A DNA stretch of 64,000 nucleotides. Origin: Flavobacterium panacagri (lineage in GTDB: Bacteria; Bacteroidota; Bacteroidia; Flavobacteriales; Flavobacteriaceae). Position 1 is the first letter of the stretch. Every line of letters begins with the position of its first letter. Location: NCBI RefSeq assembly GCF_030378165.1, contig NZ_CP119766.1:5332001-5396000 (forward strand). The letters are read 5' to 3'. Below are positions 1 to 9,409 of the stretch, one piece after another. The position numbers were made by a program, and so were the translations under genes. The notes beneath the pieces were generated by a model, which saw nothing but the letters and a program-made list of their open reading frames with translations, did no database searches and had not been told where the DNA came from.

Positions 1-1166
1 AGGAAAAATCTATTCCTGTTGTTTTAGAAGGCCGTGATTTAATTGGCTGTGCGCAGACAGGAACAGGAAAAACGGCGGCATTTGCCATCCCTATTATACA
101 TCAATTACATCGAATCGTAGGCTCATCAAAAAAAGCGAAACAAATTCGTGCGCTTGTAGTTACACCTACACGTGAATTAGCAGTTCAAATCGGACAGAGC
201 TTTGACACTTATGCCAAATATACCAATTTAACACAATTGACTATTTTTGGTGGCGTTTCACAAAATCCTCAAGTTGACACTTTAAAAAATGGAGTTGATA
301 TTTTGGTAGCTACTCCCGGTCGTTTACTTGATCTTCATAAACAAGGTTTCTTAGATTTAAATCATCTGCATACTTTAGTTTTAGACGAAGCCGACCAGAT
401 GTTGGATATGGGTTTTATAAACGATGTCAAAAAAATTGTAAAACTTACACCAAAAAATAGACAGACACTGCTTTTCTCTGCTACAATGCCAATTGCAATT
501 CGCGAGCTAGCTGAAATGTTTTTGCAGGATCCAGAAAAAGTAGAAGTTTCTCCAGTTTCGTCAACAGCCGAAAAAGTAGAACAGCGTGTTTATTTTGTTG
601 ATAAAACCGAGAAAAGAAACTTGCTATACAGCTTAATTAAAGAAGAAAATTTATCAAACGTACTTGTTTTTTCTAGAACAAAACATGGCGCAGATAATGT
701 TGTAAAAGCGCTTCGTAAAAAAGACATTCCTGCAGAAGCAATTCACGGAGATAAATCTCAAAATGCCAGACAAAGAGTTTTAGATGCTTTTAAAAACAAA
801 GAAGTTGGCGTTTTAGTTGCAACAGATATTGCTGCACGAGGAATTGACATTGAACAATTGCCTTACGTAATCAATTTTGATCTTCCGAACATTCCAGAAA
901 CTTATGTACACCGTATTGGCCGTACAGGTCGCGCAGGTAATGGCGGAATTGCAATTTCTTTTTGCGGTAAAGATGAATTACCTTATTGGAAAGACATTCA
1001 GAAATTAATAAAGGTCGATGTAAAAACAATTTCAGACCATCCGTATCAATGGCATTCAGGAAGTCCTGAAGCTGGAGAAAAACCTAAAAGTTCAAACAGA
1101 AGCGGTGGTGCTCATAAATCGAGAAAATCCAATTCTTCTAAGAAAAATAAAAAGCGCTGGTACTAA
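1..1166 (+). CDS. DEAD-box ATP-dependent RNA helicase, 5' end outside window
   Basis: The reading frame is open from base 3, so the start and roughly the first 20-30 residues, including the Q motif, lie outside the window. It unwinds or remodels RNA using ATP. Visible motifs in order are Walker A (AQTGTGKT, bases 48-71), PTREL, the DEAD box in VLDEADQMLDMGF, SAT, then in the second RecA domain ATDIAARGID and HRIGRTGRAG. The C-terminus is a basic Ser/Lys/Arg-rich tail ending KKRWY, typical of RhlE-like cytosolic helicases. Its stop codon lies inside the loop of a hairpin shared with the convergent kinase gene. The family is certain; which RNA it acts on cannot be read from sequence. Confidence 0.95.
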   Translation, partial: EKSIPVVLEGRDLIGCAQTGTGKTAAFAIPIIHQLHRIVGSSKKAKQIRALVVTPTRELAVQIGQSFDTYAKYTNLTQLTIFGGVSQNPQVDTLKNGVDILVATPGRLLDLHKQGFLDLNHLHTLVLDEADQMLDMGFINDVKKIVKLTPKNRQTLLFSATMPIAIRELAEMFLQDPEKVEVSPVSSTAEKVEQRVYFVDKTEKRNLLYSLIKEENLSNVLVFSRTKHGADNVVKALRKKDIPAEAIHGDKSQNARQRVLDAFKNKEVGVLVATDIAARGIDIEQLPYVINFDLPNIPETYVHRIGRTGRAGNGGIAISFCGKDELPYWKDIQKLIKVDVKTISDHPYQWHSGSPEAGEKPKSSNRSGGAHKSRKSNSSKKNKKRWY

Positions 1167-1182
1167 ACAGCGCTTTTTTCTT
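1149..1182. terminator. Bidirectional terminator shared by convergent genes
   Basis: Eleven-base perfect arms AAAAAGCGCTG (1149-1159) and CAGCGCTTTTT (1168-1178) flank an 8-base loop, with A-runs and T-runs that serve both strands. The stop codons of both flanking genes fall in the loop, so the arms themselves are coding on both sides. Confidence 0.85.
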
Positions 1183-3346
1183 TTATTAAGTAATTAATTA
1201 TCTTAAACAATTTAACTGGCTCAAAAGGCTTTATAATAATATCATTCATACCAGACGAAAGTGCTTCATCTGTTATCTCATCTTTATCAAAAGCTGTCAA
1301 AGCCACAATTGGAGTATCTATTCCTGCCAAACGAATTCTTTTTGTAGTTTCAAAACCATTCATCAAAGGCATATTAATATCCATTAAAATCAAGTCAAAG
1401 ACTTCATCTTCTAGAATTTTAAGAGCCGCATAACCATCATCAACTACTTTACAAGCATAATTATTCTTTTCGATAATCTTTTTTGTCACTAGCTGATTAA
1501 TCAAGTTATCTTCTACAACTAAAATCTTATAAATTTCACAAGAAGTCAAATCAACTTCAATCTCATCAATAATACTTTTTGTCTTCGCAAGATCATGCTC
1601 AAACGCAATTTCAAACGAAAATGAAGTCCCTTTTCCCAGATCACTAACCAAAGTAATTGTACTTCCAAAAAGACCTAATAATCTTTTTACAATACTTAGC
1701 CCAAGACCAGTTCCTTGATAATCTTCTTCTTTCCTTCCAACTTGTACAAACTTGTCAAAGATTTTGCTTTGATCCACAATTGCTATTCCAATACCATTAT
1801 CTCGAATCAGGAAATCTAAATAATTCATTTTTCCTTCAACTTTACTCAACTTAACGATTATTTCAACCTGCCCATCTTTAGTAAATTTTAGTGCATTACT
1901 CACCAAATTCATCAAAATCTGTGACAACCTCAGTTTATCTCCAATTAAATATTCTGGAATATCAGGATCAATATCGATCGAGATTCTATTATTATTTTTC
2001 TGAGAAAGAAAAGAAAGTGAATTTTTTATAACCGTAATTTCATCCGAGATATTAAATGTCAAATTTTCAAGAACAATTTTATTCTCTTCGATTTTATTAA
2101 TCTGAAGTATATCATTTACAAGGGAAAGAAGATATCTTGCTGAAAACTTAAGAGAGCTTAGATGCTGGCTTCTAGAAAGCTCTTTATGTTCTTCTAGAAG
2201 CATATTTGTGATTCCAACCACACCATAGAGAGGAGTACGTAATTCGTGGCTTATGGTGGAAATAAATTGTGTTTTAAGTAAAGAAGCTTCCTCTGCAATT
2301 TCTTTTGCCTTTAAAAGTTCTAGATTATGTCTTTTTTTGAACCTGATATTTTTAATTAAAGTAATAATTAGGAACAAGAGGATTAGGGAAATCAGTACAA
2401 ACAGAATTACAATTATTTTTGATTTTTTAAGACTCTGAGATTGTTCAACTTTTTCATTTTCTATTTTATTGATCTGCCTTTTATATTCATCCAGCTCAAG
2501 TCCCATTCCTGCAATTGAAGCTTTTTTAATTTTCTTTACACTATAGACTTCATCTGAAATAGCATTATAATTAGCTAAAGCCTGATAAGCTTCTTTGTGT
2601 TTATTAATTTTGTTGAGAAACTTGGAATATTCTAAATACGCGCTAGATAAATCTGTCTTTTCCTGGGCTTTTTTTCCAGCTTCAATAGCGCTCAAAAAAT
2701 AGCTATTTGCCGCATTATTTTCATTTTTATGACTTAAATAAATCCCGTTCAGCATATCTACAATAACCTCTGTAGAACCGTCGCTGTATTTGTTTTTAGC
2801 ACTATTTAAATATTTTAAAAAAATATAGCCTTGATCGTAGTTTTCAATATCAAAATAAGCCCAAGTAATATTGACGTTAGCAAAATAAACTTCCTTTAAA
2901 TCATTAATCTTTAAAGCATAAGCAACCGATTTTTTATAGTAGCGAATTCCTTCATCAAATTGTTTCTTTTCAAAGCAATACATATTACCTAAATTATTGT
3001 AGATATTACTCTTTAAAGAATCGTTACTGGTTTTGTCTGCATAATAAAGACTCTTTTTGTAGAAAAAAATAGCTTTATCATAATCTGTTAATTCATTATA
3101 ATTAGCAGCTATAATATTGTAAGAACGAGACATCAAGCAATAATCTTTTATTAAAGTAGCTGCATTAAGTGCAGTTCGAGAAATTTTGAGCGACTGATCA
3201 AAATTAGATTCTCTAAAATTTAAAAGTGCTTTTTTTACAAGCTTATCAAGTTTAGGATCTTGATTACAATTAGATTGAGATAATACCGAATTGGCACAGC
3301 AATTCAGTACAAAAAGTAGAAGTAAAAAAATCCGTATTTGGGGCAT
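1163..3346 (-). CDS. TPR-containing hybrid sensor histidine kinase
   Basis: Two-component hybrid kinase of the inner membrane. Order from the chosen start: signal sequence ending near VLSQ, periplasmic TPR repeats (about 40-290), one membrane helix (about 309-333), HisKA with the phospho-accepting His in ISHELRTPL (about 365), HATPase with DNGIGI and GTGLGLS boxes (about 470-580), and a C-terminal receiver with the phospho-Asp in LILMDINMP and the conserved KPF (about 605-720). The frame opens further upstream at 3397, but that start lies inside a terminator hairpin, so the next ATG at 3346, which begins the signal sequence, is preferred. No separate response regulator is adjacent. The signal sensed is unknown; TPR-type sensors of this kind are common in Bacteroidota. 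Confidence 0.9.
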   Translation of the reverse strand: MPQIRIFLLLLFVLNCCANSVLSQSNCNQDPKLDKLVKKALLNFRESNFDQSLKISRTALNAATLIKDYCLMSRSYNIIAANYNELTDYDKAIFFYKKSLYYADKTSNDSLKSNIYNNLGNMYCFEKKQFDEGIRYYKKSVAYALKINDLKEVYFANVNITWAYFDIENYDQGYIFLKYLNSAKNKYSDGSTEVIVDMLNGIYLSHKNENNAANSYFLSAIEAGKKAQEKTDLSSAYLEYSKFLNKINKHKEAYQALANYNAISDEVYSVKKIKKASIAGMGLELDEYKRQINKIENEKVEQSQSLKKSKIIVILFVLISLILLFLIITLIKNIRFKKRHNLELLKAKEIAEEASLLKTQFISTISHELRTPLYGVVGITNMLLEEHKELSRSQHLSSLKFSARYLLSLVNDILQINKIEENKIVLENLTFNISDEITVIKNSLSFLSQKNNNRISIDIDPDIPEYLIGDKLRLSQILMNLVSNALKFTKDGQVEIIVKLSKVEGKMNYLDFLIRDNGIGIAIVDQSKIFDKFVQVGRKEEDYQGTGLGLSIVKRLLGLFGSTITLVSDLGKGTSFSFEIAFEHDLAKTKSIIDEIEVDLTSCEIYKILVVEDNLINQLVTKKIIEKNNYACKVVDDGYAALKILEDEVFDLILMDINMPLMNGFETTKRIRLAGIDTPIVALTAFDKDEITDEALSSGMNDIIIKPFEPVKLFKIINYLIKEKSAV

Positions 3347-3384
3347 TAATCGGCTAATTTTACCAAATATACACTTTAAAATAA

Positions 3385-3422
3385 AAAAAAGCTGCATTTC
3401 AAATAAAAATGCAGCTTTTCTA
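3385..3422 (-). terminator. Terminator downstream of the dicarboxylate carrier gene
   Basis: The hairpin AAAGCTGCATTT / AAATGCAGCTTT with A/T flanks sits 50 bases after the carrier's stop codon. It also supports rejecting the upstream start of the following kinase. Confidence 0.75.
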
Positions 3423-3472
3423 TTGTTTTTTAGACTACTAAGAAAAAAAAATCCTATTCTTAGTGTTAAAAT

Positions 3473-4735
3473 TTATTCTTTATTTTCTTCCCATTGCCCT
3501 ACTACAGAGGTTGCTAACGCATTTCCAAGTACATTGGTAGCACTTCTAAACATATCACAAAAGTGGTCAATTGGTAAAATCAAAGCAATTCCTTCAATCG
3601 GAATATCAAACATGCCGCAAGTTGCTGCTACAACAACCAAACTAGCTCTTGGAACACCTGCAATACCTTTACTGGTAAGCATTAAAACCAAAAGCATTGC
3701 CATCTGCGTTCCTAAATCTAAATGCACATTATAAAACTGAGCAATAAAAATACTTGCAAACGTCATATACATCATACTTCCGTCAAGGTTAAAAGAATAA
3801 CCAAGAGGCAGCATGAAAGAAACGATTTTATCTTTTACTCCAAAACCTTCTAATTCTTCAGTTAATTTAGGAAATACTGCTTCACTACTTGTTGTTCCAA
3901 AAGCAATTGCTAAAGGCCCAGTTATACGTTTTAATAGCTCTGTCATTCTTCCTTTTAAGAAAATATAACCAACTGCAATCAGTAAAACCCATAAAGTACT
4001 GATACCGATTAAAAAAGATCCGAAAAATTTAAAATAAGTTATGATCAATTCTTCTGCATCTCTAACAGCAAATACTGCTGCAATCGCACCAAAAACACCA
4101 ATTGGAGCAAAGTTCATCACATAGTTTACCATTTTTAAAACAATATGAGATAACTTATCAAAAGCACCAATAATAGGCTTTACAGTAGACCCCAAAGATG
4201 CCGCTGCTAAACCAAAGAAAATAGAGAAAACTACGATTTGTAATATCTCGTTAGTTGCCATTGCTTCTACAATACTTTTGGGTACAATGTGTTCAACGAA
4301 ATTATCAAAAGAAAGATTTTGCGTTTTACCCGTAACTTCAGAAGCGGCTGCCATATCCACATGTTCCAACTTCAAACCAACTCCTGGCTGTAAAATATTT
4401 ACGTAAAACAATCCAATTAAAAGAGAAATAAACGAAGCTGTAAAAAACCATCCAATAGCTTTACCTCCAATTCTTCCAACCGTCTTAATATCTCCCAATT
4501 TTGCAATTCCAACTACGAGAGTAGTAAAAACTAATGGAGAAATAATCATTTGCACCAAACGAATGAAGATAGTCGCCAGCATTTTTATTTTATTGCTAAA
4601 TGCTTGAGCTGCTTCCGGCGAAATGGTATTGTGCAATATAATTCCTAAAATGGCTCCAAGAACCATCGCAATTATAATCTGCCCTGTTAATCCCGAAAGA
4701 AATGATTTTTTTTTAGTTTCTGTAATTTCTTGCAT
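3473..4735 (-). CDS. Dicarboxylate/amino acid:cation symporter (DAACS/SLC1 family), DctA-like
   Basis: Inner-membrane secondary carrier that imports C4-dicarboxylates or acidic amino acids with Na+ or H+. The 420 residues match the family length. The re-entrant loop motif is TTSSEAVFP (about 280) and the substrate/cation motif is GYSFNLDGSMMY (about 315), which resembles DctA's NLDG more than the NMDG of the glutamate carriers. The KGIAGVPRAS motif follows. The gene starts 52 bases after aroC's stop on the same strand, so the two may be cotranscribed. Substrate cannot be fixed from sequence alone. Confidence 0.9.
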   Translation of the reverse strand: MQEITETKKKSFLSGLTGQIIIAMVLGAILGIILHNTISPEAAQAFSNKIKMLATIFIRLVQMIISPLVFTTLVVGIAKLGDIKTVGRIGGKAIGWFFTASFISLLIGLFYVNILQPGVGLKLEHVDMAAASEVTGKTQNLSFDNFVEHIVPKSIVEAMATNEILQIVVFSIFFGLAAASLGSTVKPIIGAFDKLSHIVLKMVNYVMNFAPIGVFGAIAAVFAVRDAEELIITYFKFFGSFLIGISTLWVLLIAVGYIFLKGRMTELLKRITGPLAIAFGTTSSEAVFPKLTEELEGFGVKDKIVSFMLPLGYSFNLDGSMMYMTFASIFIAQFYNVHLDLGTQMAMLLVLMLTSKGIAGVPRASLVVVAATCGMFDIPIEGIALILPIDHFCDMFRSATNVLGNALATSVVGQWEENKE

Positions 4736-4787
4736 TAATTTATTTTTTGATTATTAAAATATAAGACCCTCACTGTCTTACCTTTTA

Positions 4788-5846
4788 TTAATATGTCTTG
4801 TTGATCAAATAAAAATCAGCCAAAACAATTGCAGCCATTGCTTCTACAATAGGCACTGCGCGAGGCACTACACATGGATCATGACGTCCTTTTCCAGTCA
4901 TTGGTGTAATGTTTCCTTTATTATCTAATGAGTCTTGAGTCTGCATAATAGTGGCAACAGGCTTAAAAGCTACTCTGAAATAAATATCCATTCCGTTGCT
5001 GATGCCGCCTTGAATTCCTCCAGAAAGATTTGTTTGTGTAGATCCATCAGGATTGTACAAATCGTTGTGTTCACTTCCTTTCATTTCAGAACCAGAGAAA
5101 CCGCTTCCATATTCAAAACCTTTTACTGCATTGATAGAAAGCATTGCCTTTCCTAATTCAGCATGAAGTTTATCAAAAACCGGTTCACCTAAACCAACTG
5201 GCACATTTTGAATCACACATGTTACCACACCTCCAACAGTATCTCCCTGTTTGCGGATATCACGGATATATTCTTCCATAATTGCAGCCGATTTTTCATC
5301 TGGACAGCGAACAGGGTTACTTTCAATTTTTGAAAAATCTAATTCTTGATAAGGCGTTTCTAAATGAATTGGCCCAACTGAAGAAACATAAGCATTAAAC
5401 TTAATTTCTGGAAGCATTTGTTTGGCAATTGCTCCAGCTACTACTCTGCTTGCTGTTTCTCTCGCAGAACTTCTTCCGCCACCGCGATAATCACGGAATC
5501 CATATTTCTGATCGTATACATAATCAGCATGGCTTGGTCTGTAATTGTCTTTTATATGTGAATAATCATCTGATTTTTGATTGGTATTTGGAATAATAAA
5601 ACCTATTGGAGTTCCTGTAGTTTTGCCTTCAAAGATTCCTGATAAAAACTGAACTGCATCTGGTTCTTTTCTTTGCGTAACAATTGCAGACTGACCTGGT
5701 TTTCTTCTTGCCATGTCTAATTCAATTGCCTCAAAATCAAGTTGTATTCCGGGAGGGCATCCATCAATAATGCCGCCTAAAGCTTCACCATGAGATTCTC
5801 CAAATGTTGTTACTTTATATAGGGTGCCGTAGCTGTTTCCTGCCAT
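4788..5846 (-). CDS. aroC: Chorismate synthase
   Basis: Last step of the shikimate pathway: converts 5-enolpyruvylshikimate-3-phosphate to chorismate with reduced FMN, in the cytosol. At 352 residues it is complete. Signatures are GESHG (16-20), the [13 protein letters not shown] block (122-134) and GRHDPC near the C-terminus (320-325). A -7 promoter element lies 27 bases upstream of the ATG. Confidence 0.98.
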   Translation of the reverse strand: MAGNSYGTLYKVTTFGESHGEALGGIIDGCPPGIQLDFEAIELDMARRKPGQSAIVTQRKEPDAVQFLSGIFEGKTTGTPIGFIIPNTNQKSDDYSHIKDNYRPSHADYVYDQKYGFRDYRGGGRSSARETASRVVAGAIAKQMLPEIKFNAYVSSVGPIHLETPYQELDFSKIESNPVRCPDEKSAAIMEEYIRDIRKQGDTVGGVVTCVIQNVPVGLGEPVFDKLHAELGKAMLSINAVKGFEYGSGFSGSEMKGSEHNDLYNPDGSTQTNLSGGIQGGISNGMDIYFRVAFKPVATIMQTQDSLDNKGNITPMTGKGRHDPCVVPRAVPIVEAMAAIVLADFYLINKTY

Positions 5847-5872
5847 TGTATTTTGTTTTGAGCAAATGTAAG

Positions 5873-5880
5873 TTTTATGA
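5873..5880 (-). promoter_or_regulatory. Candidate -7 promoter element for aroC
   Basis: On the minus strand this reads TACATTTG, an exact match to the Bacteroidota -7 consensus TAnnTTTG, 27 bases before the aroC ATG. No clear -33 TTG is seen at the usual spacing, so the call rests on the -7 box alone. Confidence 0.4.
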
Positions 5881-5989
5881 ATTAAATTAAAAAATTTAAA
5901 ACTGGTATTATTAACTAAACATTAAACCTATTAAAAATCACAATTTGGTAAAATTATCCGCATTTTCATAACCTTTTGATAAAATAAAA

Positions 5990-6856
5990 ATGCTTAGATT
6001 TTTTTTAATTTGTAAAACTTCAAATCAAGAAAAATTGAAAAAAAGAAATGTCGAATTGGTCATTCTTTCTGATGTTCACTTAGGAACTTATGGAAGCCAT
6101 GCAAAAGAACTAAACAACTATCTTTCAAGCATTAAACCCAAAACTTTAGTCTTAAACGGTGATATAATTGATGCTTGGCAGTTTAGAAAATCTTACTTTC
6201 CAAAAGCCCACTTAAGAGTTATTCAGCGCATTATCGGAATGGCTTCTAAGGGAACAAAAGTCTATTACATTACTGGAAATCACGATGAAATACTTCGTAA
6301 ATTCAGTGATATGAATATGGGGAATTTTGCTTTGGTCGATAAATTAGTTTTAGAATTAGACGATAAAAAAGCCTGGATTTTTCACGGAGATGTATTTGAT
6401 GCCTCTGTTCAGCACTCTAAATGGATTGCAAAATTGGGCGGATTAGGATACGATTATTTAATTCTAATGAACCGATTTGTTAATTGGTGTCTGGCAAAAT
6501 TAGGACGTGAACCGTATTCTTTTTCTAAAAAAATTAAAGCAAGCGTTAAAAAAGCCGTAAAGTTTATTTCTGATTTCGAAACCACTGCAACAGATTTAGC
6601 TATCGAAAAAAATTACGATTATGTAATCTGCGGTCATATTCACGAACCTAAAATCATGACCAAAGAAAACAAACACGGATCTACTTTATATTTAAATTCA
6701 GGAGACTGGGTAGAAAACTTGACTGCGCTTGAGTATCATAAAAAACGTTGGAAACTGTTCTCTTATAAAGCTAGTAATTTTATTGAAGAAGAGAATCTTT
6801 TCGAAATGGAAGATATTCTGTCTTCACAATTAATATCATCAATAATATTGAAATAA
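5990..6856 (+). CDS. LpxH-like UDP-2,3-diacylglucosamine diphosphatase / calcineurin-type phosphoesterase
   Basis: Predicted to hydrolyse UDP-2,3-diacylglucosamine to lipid X and UMP in lipid A synthesis. Metallophosphoesterase motifs appear in order: SDVHLG, NGDIID, GNHDE, HGDVFD and CGHIHEP, supplying a two-metal site. Length (288 residues) suits the Bacteroidota LpxH-like branch. The ATG at 5990 adds 15 residues before the conserved start of the domain. A TTG at 6035 would begin directly with KKRNVELV and is a serious alternative. Other calcineurin-type phosphoesterases share these motifs, so the substrate is inferred. Confidence 0.75.
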   Translation: MLRFFLICKTSNQEKLKKRNVELVILSDVHLGTYGSHAKELNNYLSSIKPKTLVLNGDIIDAWQFRKSYFPKAHLRVIQRIIGMASKGTKVYYITGNHDEILRKFSDMNMGNFALVDKLVLELDDKKAWIFHGDVFDASVQHSKWIAKLGGLGYDYLILMNRFVNWCLAKLGREPYSFSKKIKASVKKAVKFISDFETTATDLAIEKNYDYVICGHIHEPKIMTKENKHGSTLYLNSGDWVENLTALEYHKKRWKLFSYKASNFIEEENLFEMEDILSSQLISSIILK

Positions 6857-6967
6857 TTTTACTTTTAGAGGCTTCAAAACAAGCAGATTGTAGTATTTAT
6901 AAAACAAAAATGTAAATTATATAACAATTTTCAAAAATATTATACGTTCTCTGTATAACTGTAACAA

Positions 6968-6975
6968 TACATTTG
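6968..6975 (+). promoter_or_regulatory. Candidate -7 promoter element for the small barrel protein
   Basis: TACATTTG matches TAnnTTTG exactly, 23 bases before the ATG at 6999. A weak TTC lies 18 bases upstream where the -33 TTG is expected. Confidence 0.45.
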
Positions 6976-6998
6976 AAAAAAAATAATTTAACCATTTT

Positions 6999-7496
6999 AT
7001 GAAAAAGATAATATTATCTGCCATTATGCTTTTTGGTTTAGCATTTACGGCTCAATCACAAGAAATTTCAAAACACGCATTAGGATTACGTTTAGGAGAC
7101 AACAACGGATTTGGTGGTGAGGTATCCTACCAATTAGGATTAAATCAAAAAAATAGACTTGAATTTGATTTAGGCTGGAGAAACAGCAGAGATGTAGATG
7201 CTGTTAAAGGTGTTGCGCTTTACCAATGGGTTTGGAACATCGAAGGAGGTTTTAACTGGTACGCTGGTGTCGGTGGTGGTCTAGCTAGCTGGCGTTATGA
7301 TTATTATAACAATAATTTCAGATATAAAGACAGCGGAACTTATGTATTTGCAGCAGGAGATGTTGGAATCGAATACAGATTTAAAGAAGTACCACTAACA
7401 TTATCTTTAGATGCAAGACCTGAAATTGGTTCTGGATACTATGATGATGATAATTTTGGATTTGACGTTGGTTTAGGTGTTAAATTCAGATTCTAA
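6999..7496 (+). CDS. Small outer-membrane beta-barrel protein
   Basis: The 165-residue product has a clean signal peptide (MKKIILSAIMLFGLAFTAQSQ, cleavage after AQS). It then alternates aromatic and polar residues with Gly-rich turns and ends in Phe, as outer-membrane barrels do. About eight strands are likely. It resembles the small barrel proteins Flavobacteriia export in abundance, but no specific function can be read. It is monocistronic: its own promoter and a strong terminator flank it. Confidence 0.75.
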   Translation: MKKIILSAIMLFGLAFTAQSQEISKHALGLRLGDNNGFGGEVSYQLGLNQKNRLEFDLGWRNSRDVDAVKGVALYQWVWNIEGGFNWYAGVGGGLASWRYDYYNNNFRYKDSGTYVFAAGDVGIEYRFKEVPLTLSLDARPEIGSGYYDDDNFGFDVGLGVKFRF

Positions 7497-7522
7497 ATAA
7501 AAGTAAAAAAAATTGTAAAAAA

Positions 7523-7566
7523 GAGAATCCTGTCATTGTAAAGTGACAGGATTTCTTTTTTTTTTT
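7523..7566 (+). terminator. Intrinsic terminator after the barrel gene
   Basis: Arms AATCCTGTCA (7526-7535) and TGACAGGATT (7544-7553) are followed by a long T-run. Confidence 0.85.
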
Positions 7567-7583
7567 GAGAATATCAAAATTTC

Positions 7584-8006
7584 TTATTTAATTATAATCT
7601 CTTTTTTAGAATGAATTTTCACAACCGTGTATGGATACGAAATAACCTGCATGGTCATTGCATCCTTCGCAGGACTATTTTCTTTTACGGTTATGATAAT
7701 ATTTTTATCCGTTTCTTCTACTTTTTCAACATCTATAGAATAACCGCTGGTGTTCTTTTCCCCCATATTCAAAATAACGTAGTTATAATCATGAACATTT
7801 GGATTCTTCATCTTATCAGCTAAAAGAGGATCATTTTCCAGCATTTTAATTTCATTTGGCTCTGTCAAAATTTCAAAAAATTTAATATTACCGCCACCGT
7901 CAGACTGTGTTGTCAAAACTTCATATAAAGCATTTGAGCTTTCAACCTTCTTTACTCCACACGAAATAAAAACAAAAATTGCTAAAATCGAAATTACTTT
8001 TTTCAT
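7584..8006 (-). CDS. PrcB-like lipoprotein
   Basis: The 140-residue lipoprotein has a lipobox (FISC, Cys16). The C-terminal half matches the pattern of the PrcB C-terminal domain: an NMGEKNTSGYSI block, a hydrophobic strand, ITVKENSPA, then SYPYTVVKI. PrcB was described as a partner of the Treponema PrtP protease and the domain occurs in many periplasmic proteins. No protease gene is adjacent, so a partner role is not supported here. It lies 16 bases after bshA on the same strand and is probably cotranscribed. Confidence 0.65.
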   Translation of the reverse strand: MKKVISILAIFVFISCGVKKVESSNALYEVLTTQSDGGGNIKFFEILTEPNEIKMLENDPLLADKMKNPNVHDYNYVILNMGEKNTSGYSIDVEKVEETDKNIIITVKENSPAKDAMTMQVISYPYTVVKIHSKKEIIIK

Positions 8007-8022
8007 TTATCTCTTTTTAAGA

Positions 8023-9168
8023 TTAGTGCTTTTCGTACTTATAATCATCAACCGCTTTTTGATACAAAGCTTCGTACTTTGGCAGAATATTTTTAATATC
8101 AAACTTTCTAGCTACTTCTAACGCATTCGCTTTAAACTGATTCAACACCTTATCGTCTTTCAGTATTTTTAAAGCATTTTCAGCCATTTCTTCAACATTT
8201 CCCACATTACTCAAATAACCTGAAAAACCGTCAAAATTCACTTCAGGCAATCCACCTGAATTACTTGAAATCACAGGAACGCCACACGCCATGGCTTCTA
8301 ATGCAGCTAAACCAAAACTTTCTGTTTCAGAAGGCAGTAAAAACAAATCGGTCATGCATAAAATTTTATCAATTTCATGACTGTTTCCAAAGAAAATCAC
8401 CTTGTCTAAAATCCCCAATTCCTGACATAAAATTTCTGCTTTTTCTTTTTCTGGTCCATCACCAACCATCATTAACTTAGCCGGAATCTCCTTTTGAACA
8501 TTATAGAAAATCTTAATAATATCTGGGATACGTTTTACTTTTCTAAAATTACTAATATGTGTAATGATACGTTCATTTTCATTTGCCATTACATAACGAT
8601 GGCAAGGCGCACTAGGATCTTTTTTGACCTTATCTAACTCAATAAAGTTTGGAATGACTTTAATTTTGTTCTTAATTTTAAACAGCTTTAAAGTATCATC
8701 TTTCAAACTCTGTGAAACCGAAGTCACATAATCTGATTTATTAATGCTGAAAGTTACAGCCGGTTTATAGAAAGGATGATTTCCAACCAAAGTAATATCA
8801 GTACCATGAAGTGTCGTAATCATTGGCAGATTAATTCCTTCATTTTTCAGCATTTGCTTTGCCATATATCCTGCATACGCATGCGGAATAGCGTAATGCA
8901 CGTGTAAAAGCTCAATTTTATACAACTTAACCATATCGACTAATTTACTCGATAATGCTAATTCATAAGGCTGATAATGAAACAATGGATATTCCGGAAC
9001 ATTTACTTCGTGATAATGAACATTCGGATTTAAAAGTGCCAATCTTACTGGCTGACTATATGTAATAAAATGTATTTCGTGTCCTCTTCTGGCTAATTCG
9101 AGACCTAACTCTGTGGCTACTACACCACTACCTCCAAAAGTAGGATAACAAACAATTGCTATTTTCAT
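8023..9168 (-). CDS. bshA: N-acetyl-alpha-D-glucosaminyl L-malate synthase
   Basis: GT4 glycosyltransferase for the first step of bacillithiol synthesis: UDP-GlcNAc plus L-malate gives GlcNAc-malate. The N-terminus, with CYPTFGGSGVVATELG, is characteristic of BshA, and the C-terminal domain has the retaining-GT4 pattern PSETESFGLAALEAMACG (about 287-304). Length of 381 residues is normal. Bacillithiol is the low-molecular-weight thiol of many Bacteroidota. The other bsh genes are not in the window. Confidence 0.93.
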   Translation of the reverse strand: MKIAIVCYPTFGGSGVVATELGLELARRGHEIHFITYSQPVRLALLNPNVHYHEVNVPEYPLFHYQPYELALSSKLVDMVKLYKIELLHVHYAIPHAYAGYMAKQMLKNEGINLPMITTLHGTDITLVGNHPFYKPAVTFSINKSDYVTSVSQSLKDDTLKLFKIKNKIKVIPNFIELDKVKKDPSAPCHRYVMANENERIITHISNFRKVKRIPDIIKIFYNVQKEIPAKLMMVGDGPEKEKAEILCQELGILDKVIFFGNSHEIDKILCMTDLFLLPSETESFGLAALEAMACGVPVISSNSGGLPEVNFDGFSGYLSNVGNVEEMAENALKILKDDKVLNQFKANALEVARKFDIKNILPKYEALYQKAVDDYKYEKH

Positions 9169-9308
9169 GGATTAAATTTAATTCTACGAAAATACTCAAA
9201 AATCACGTTTAAATAAGCTTTTAAATTGTTAGATTTTTGACAAAATTAGATCAATTCTAGTTAATAAATATTTTTAGAAGCAGCACAATATCGAATAAAA
9301 AGAACTAT

Positions 9309-9379
9309 TTGTCCCGCTATCCGCTATATCTTTTGCACCGAACACCGGCACAAAAGTATACCGCTTCTATCGGGGCTAA
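9309..9379. repeat. Imperfect palindromic repeat element (Flavobacterium type)
   Basis: A roughly 70-base imperfect palindrome lies between bshA and the next gene. The outer ends are GTCCCGCTATCCGC and CGCTTCTATCGGGGC. The inner arms TTTTGCACCG and CCGGCACAAAA face each other around a 4-base centre. From memory, similar TCCCGCTATCC...TATCGGGGCT elements are dispersed in Flavobacterium genomes. Only one copy of this long form is visible here, so dispersal is not shown by the window itself. Confidence 0.6.
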
Positions 9380-9409
9380 ATTAGACCTTTTAACTTTCAA
9401 TTCACCGTT

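Noticed and set aside
3291..3734. 147-codon open frame on the plus strand
   Set aside because: It runs antisense across the start of the kinase gene, a terminator and the end of the carrier gene.
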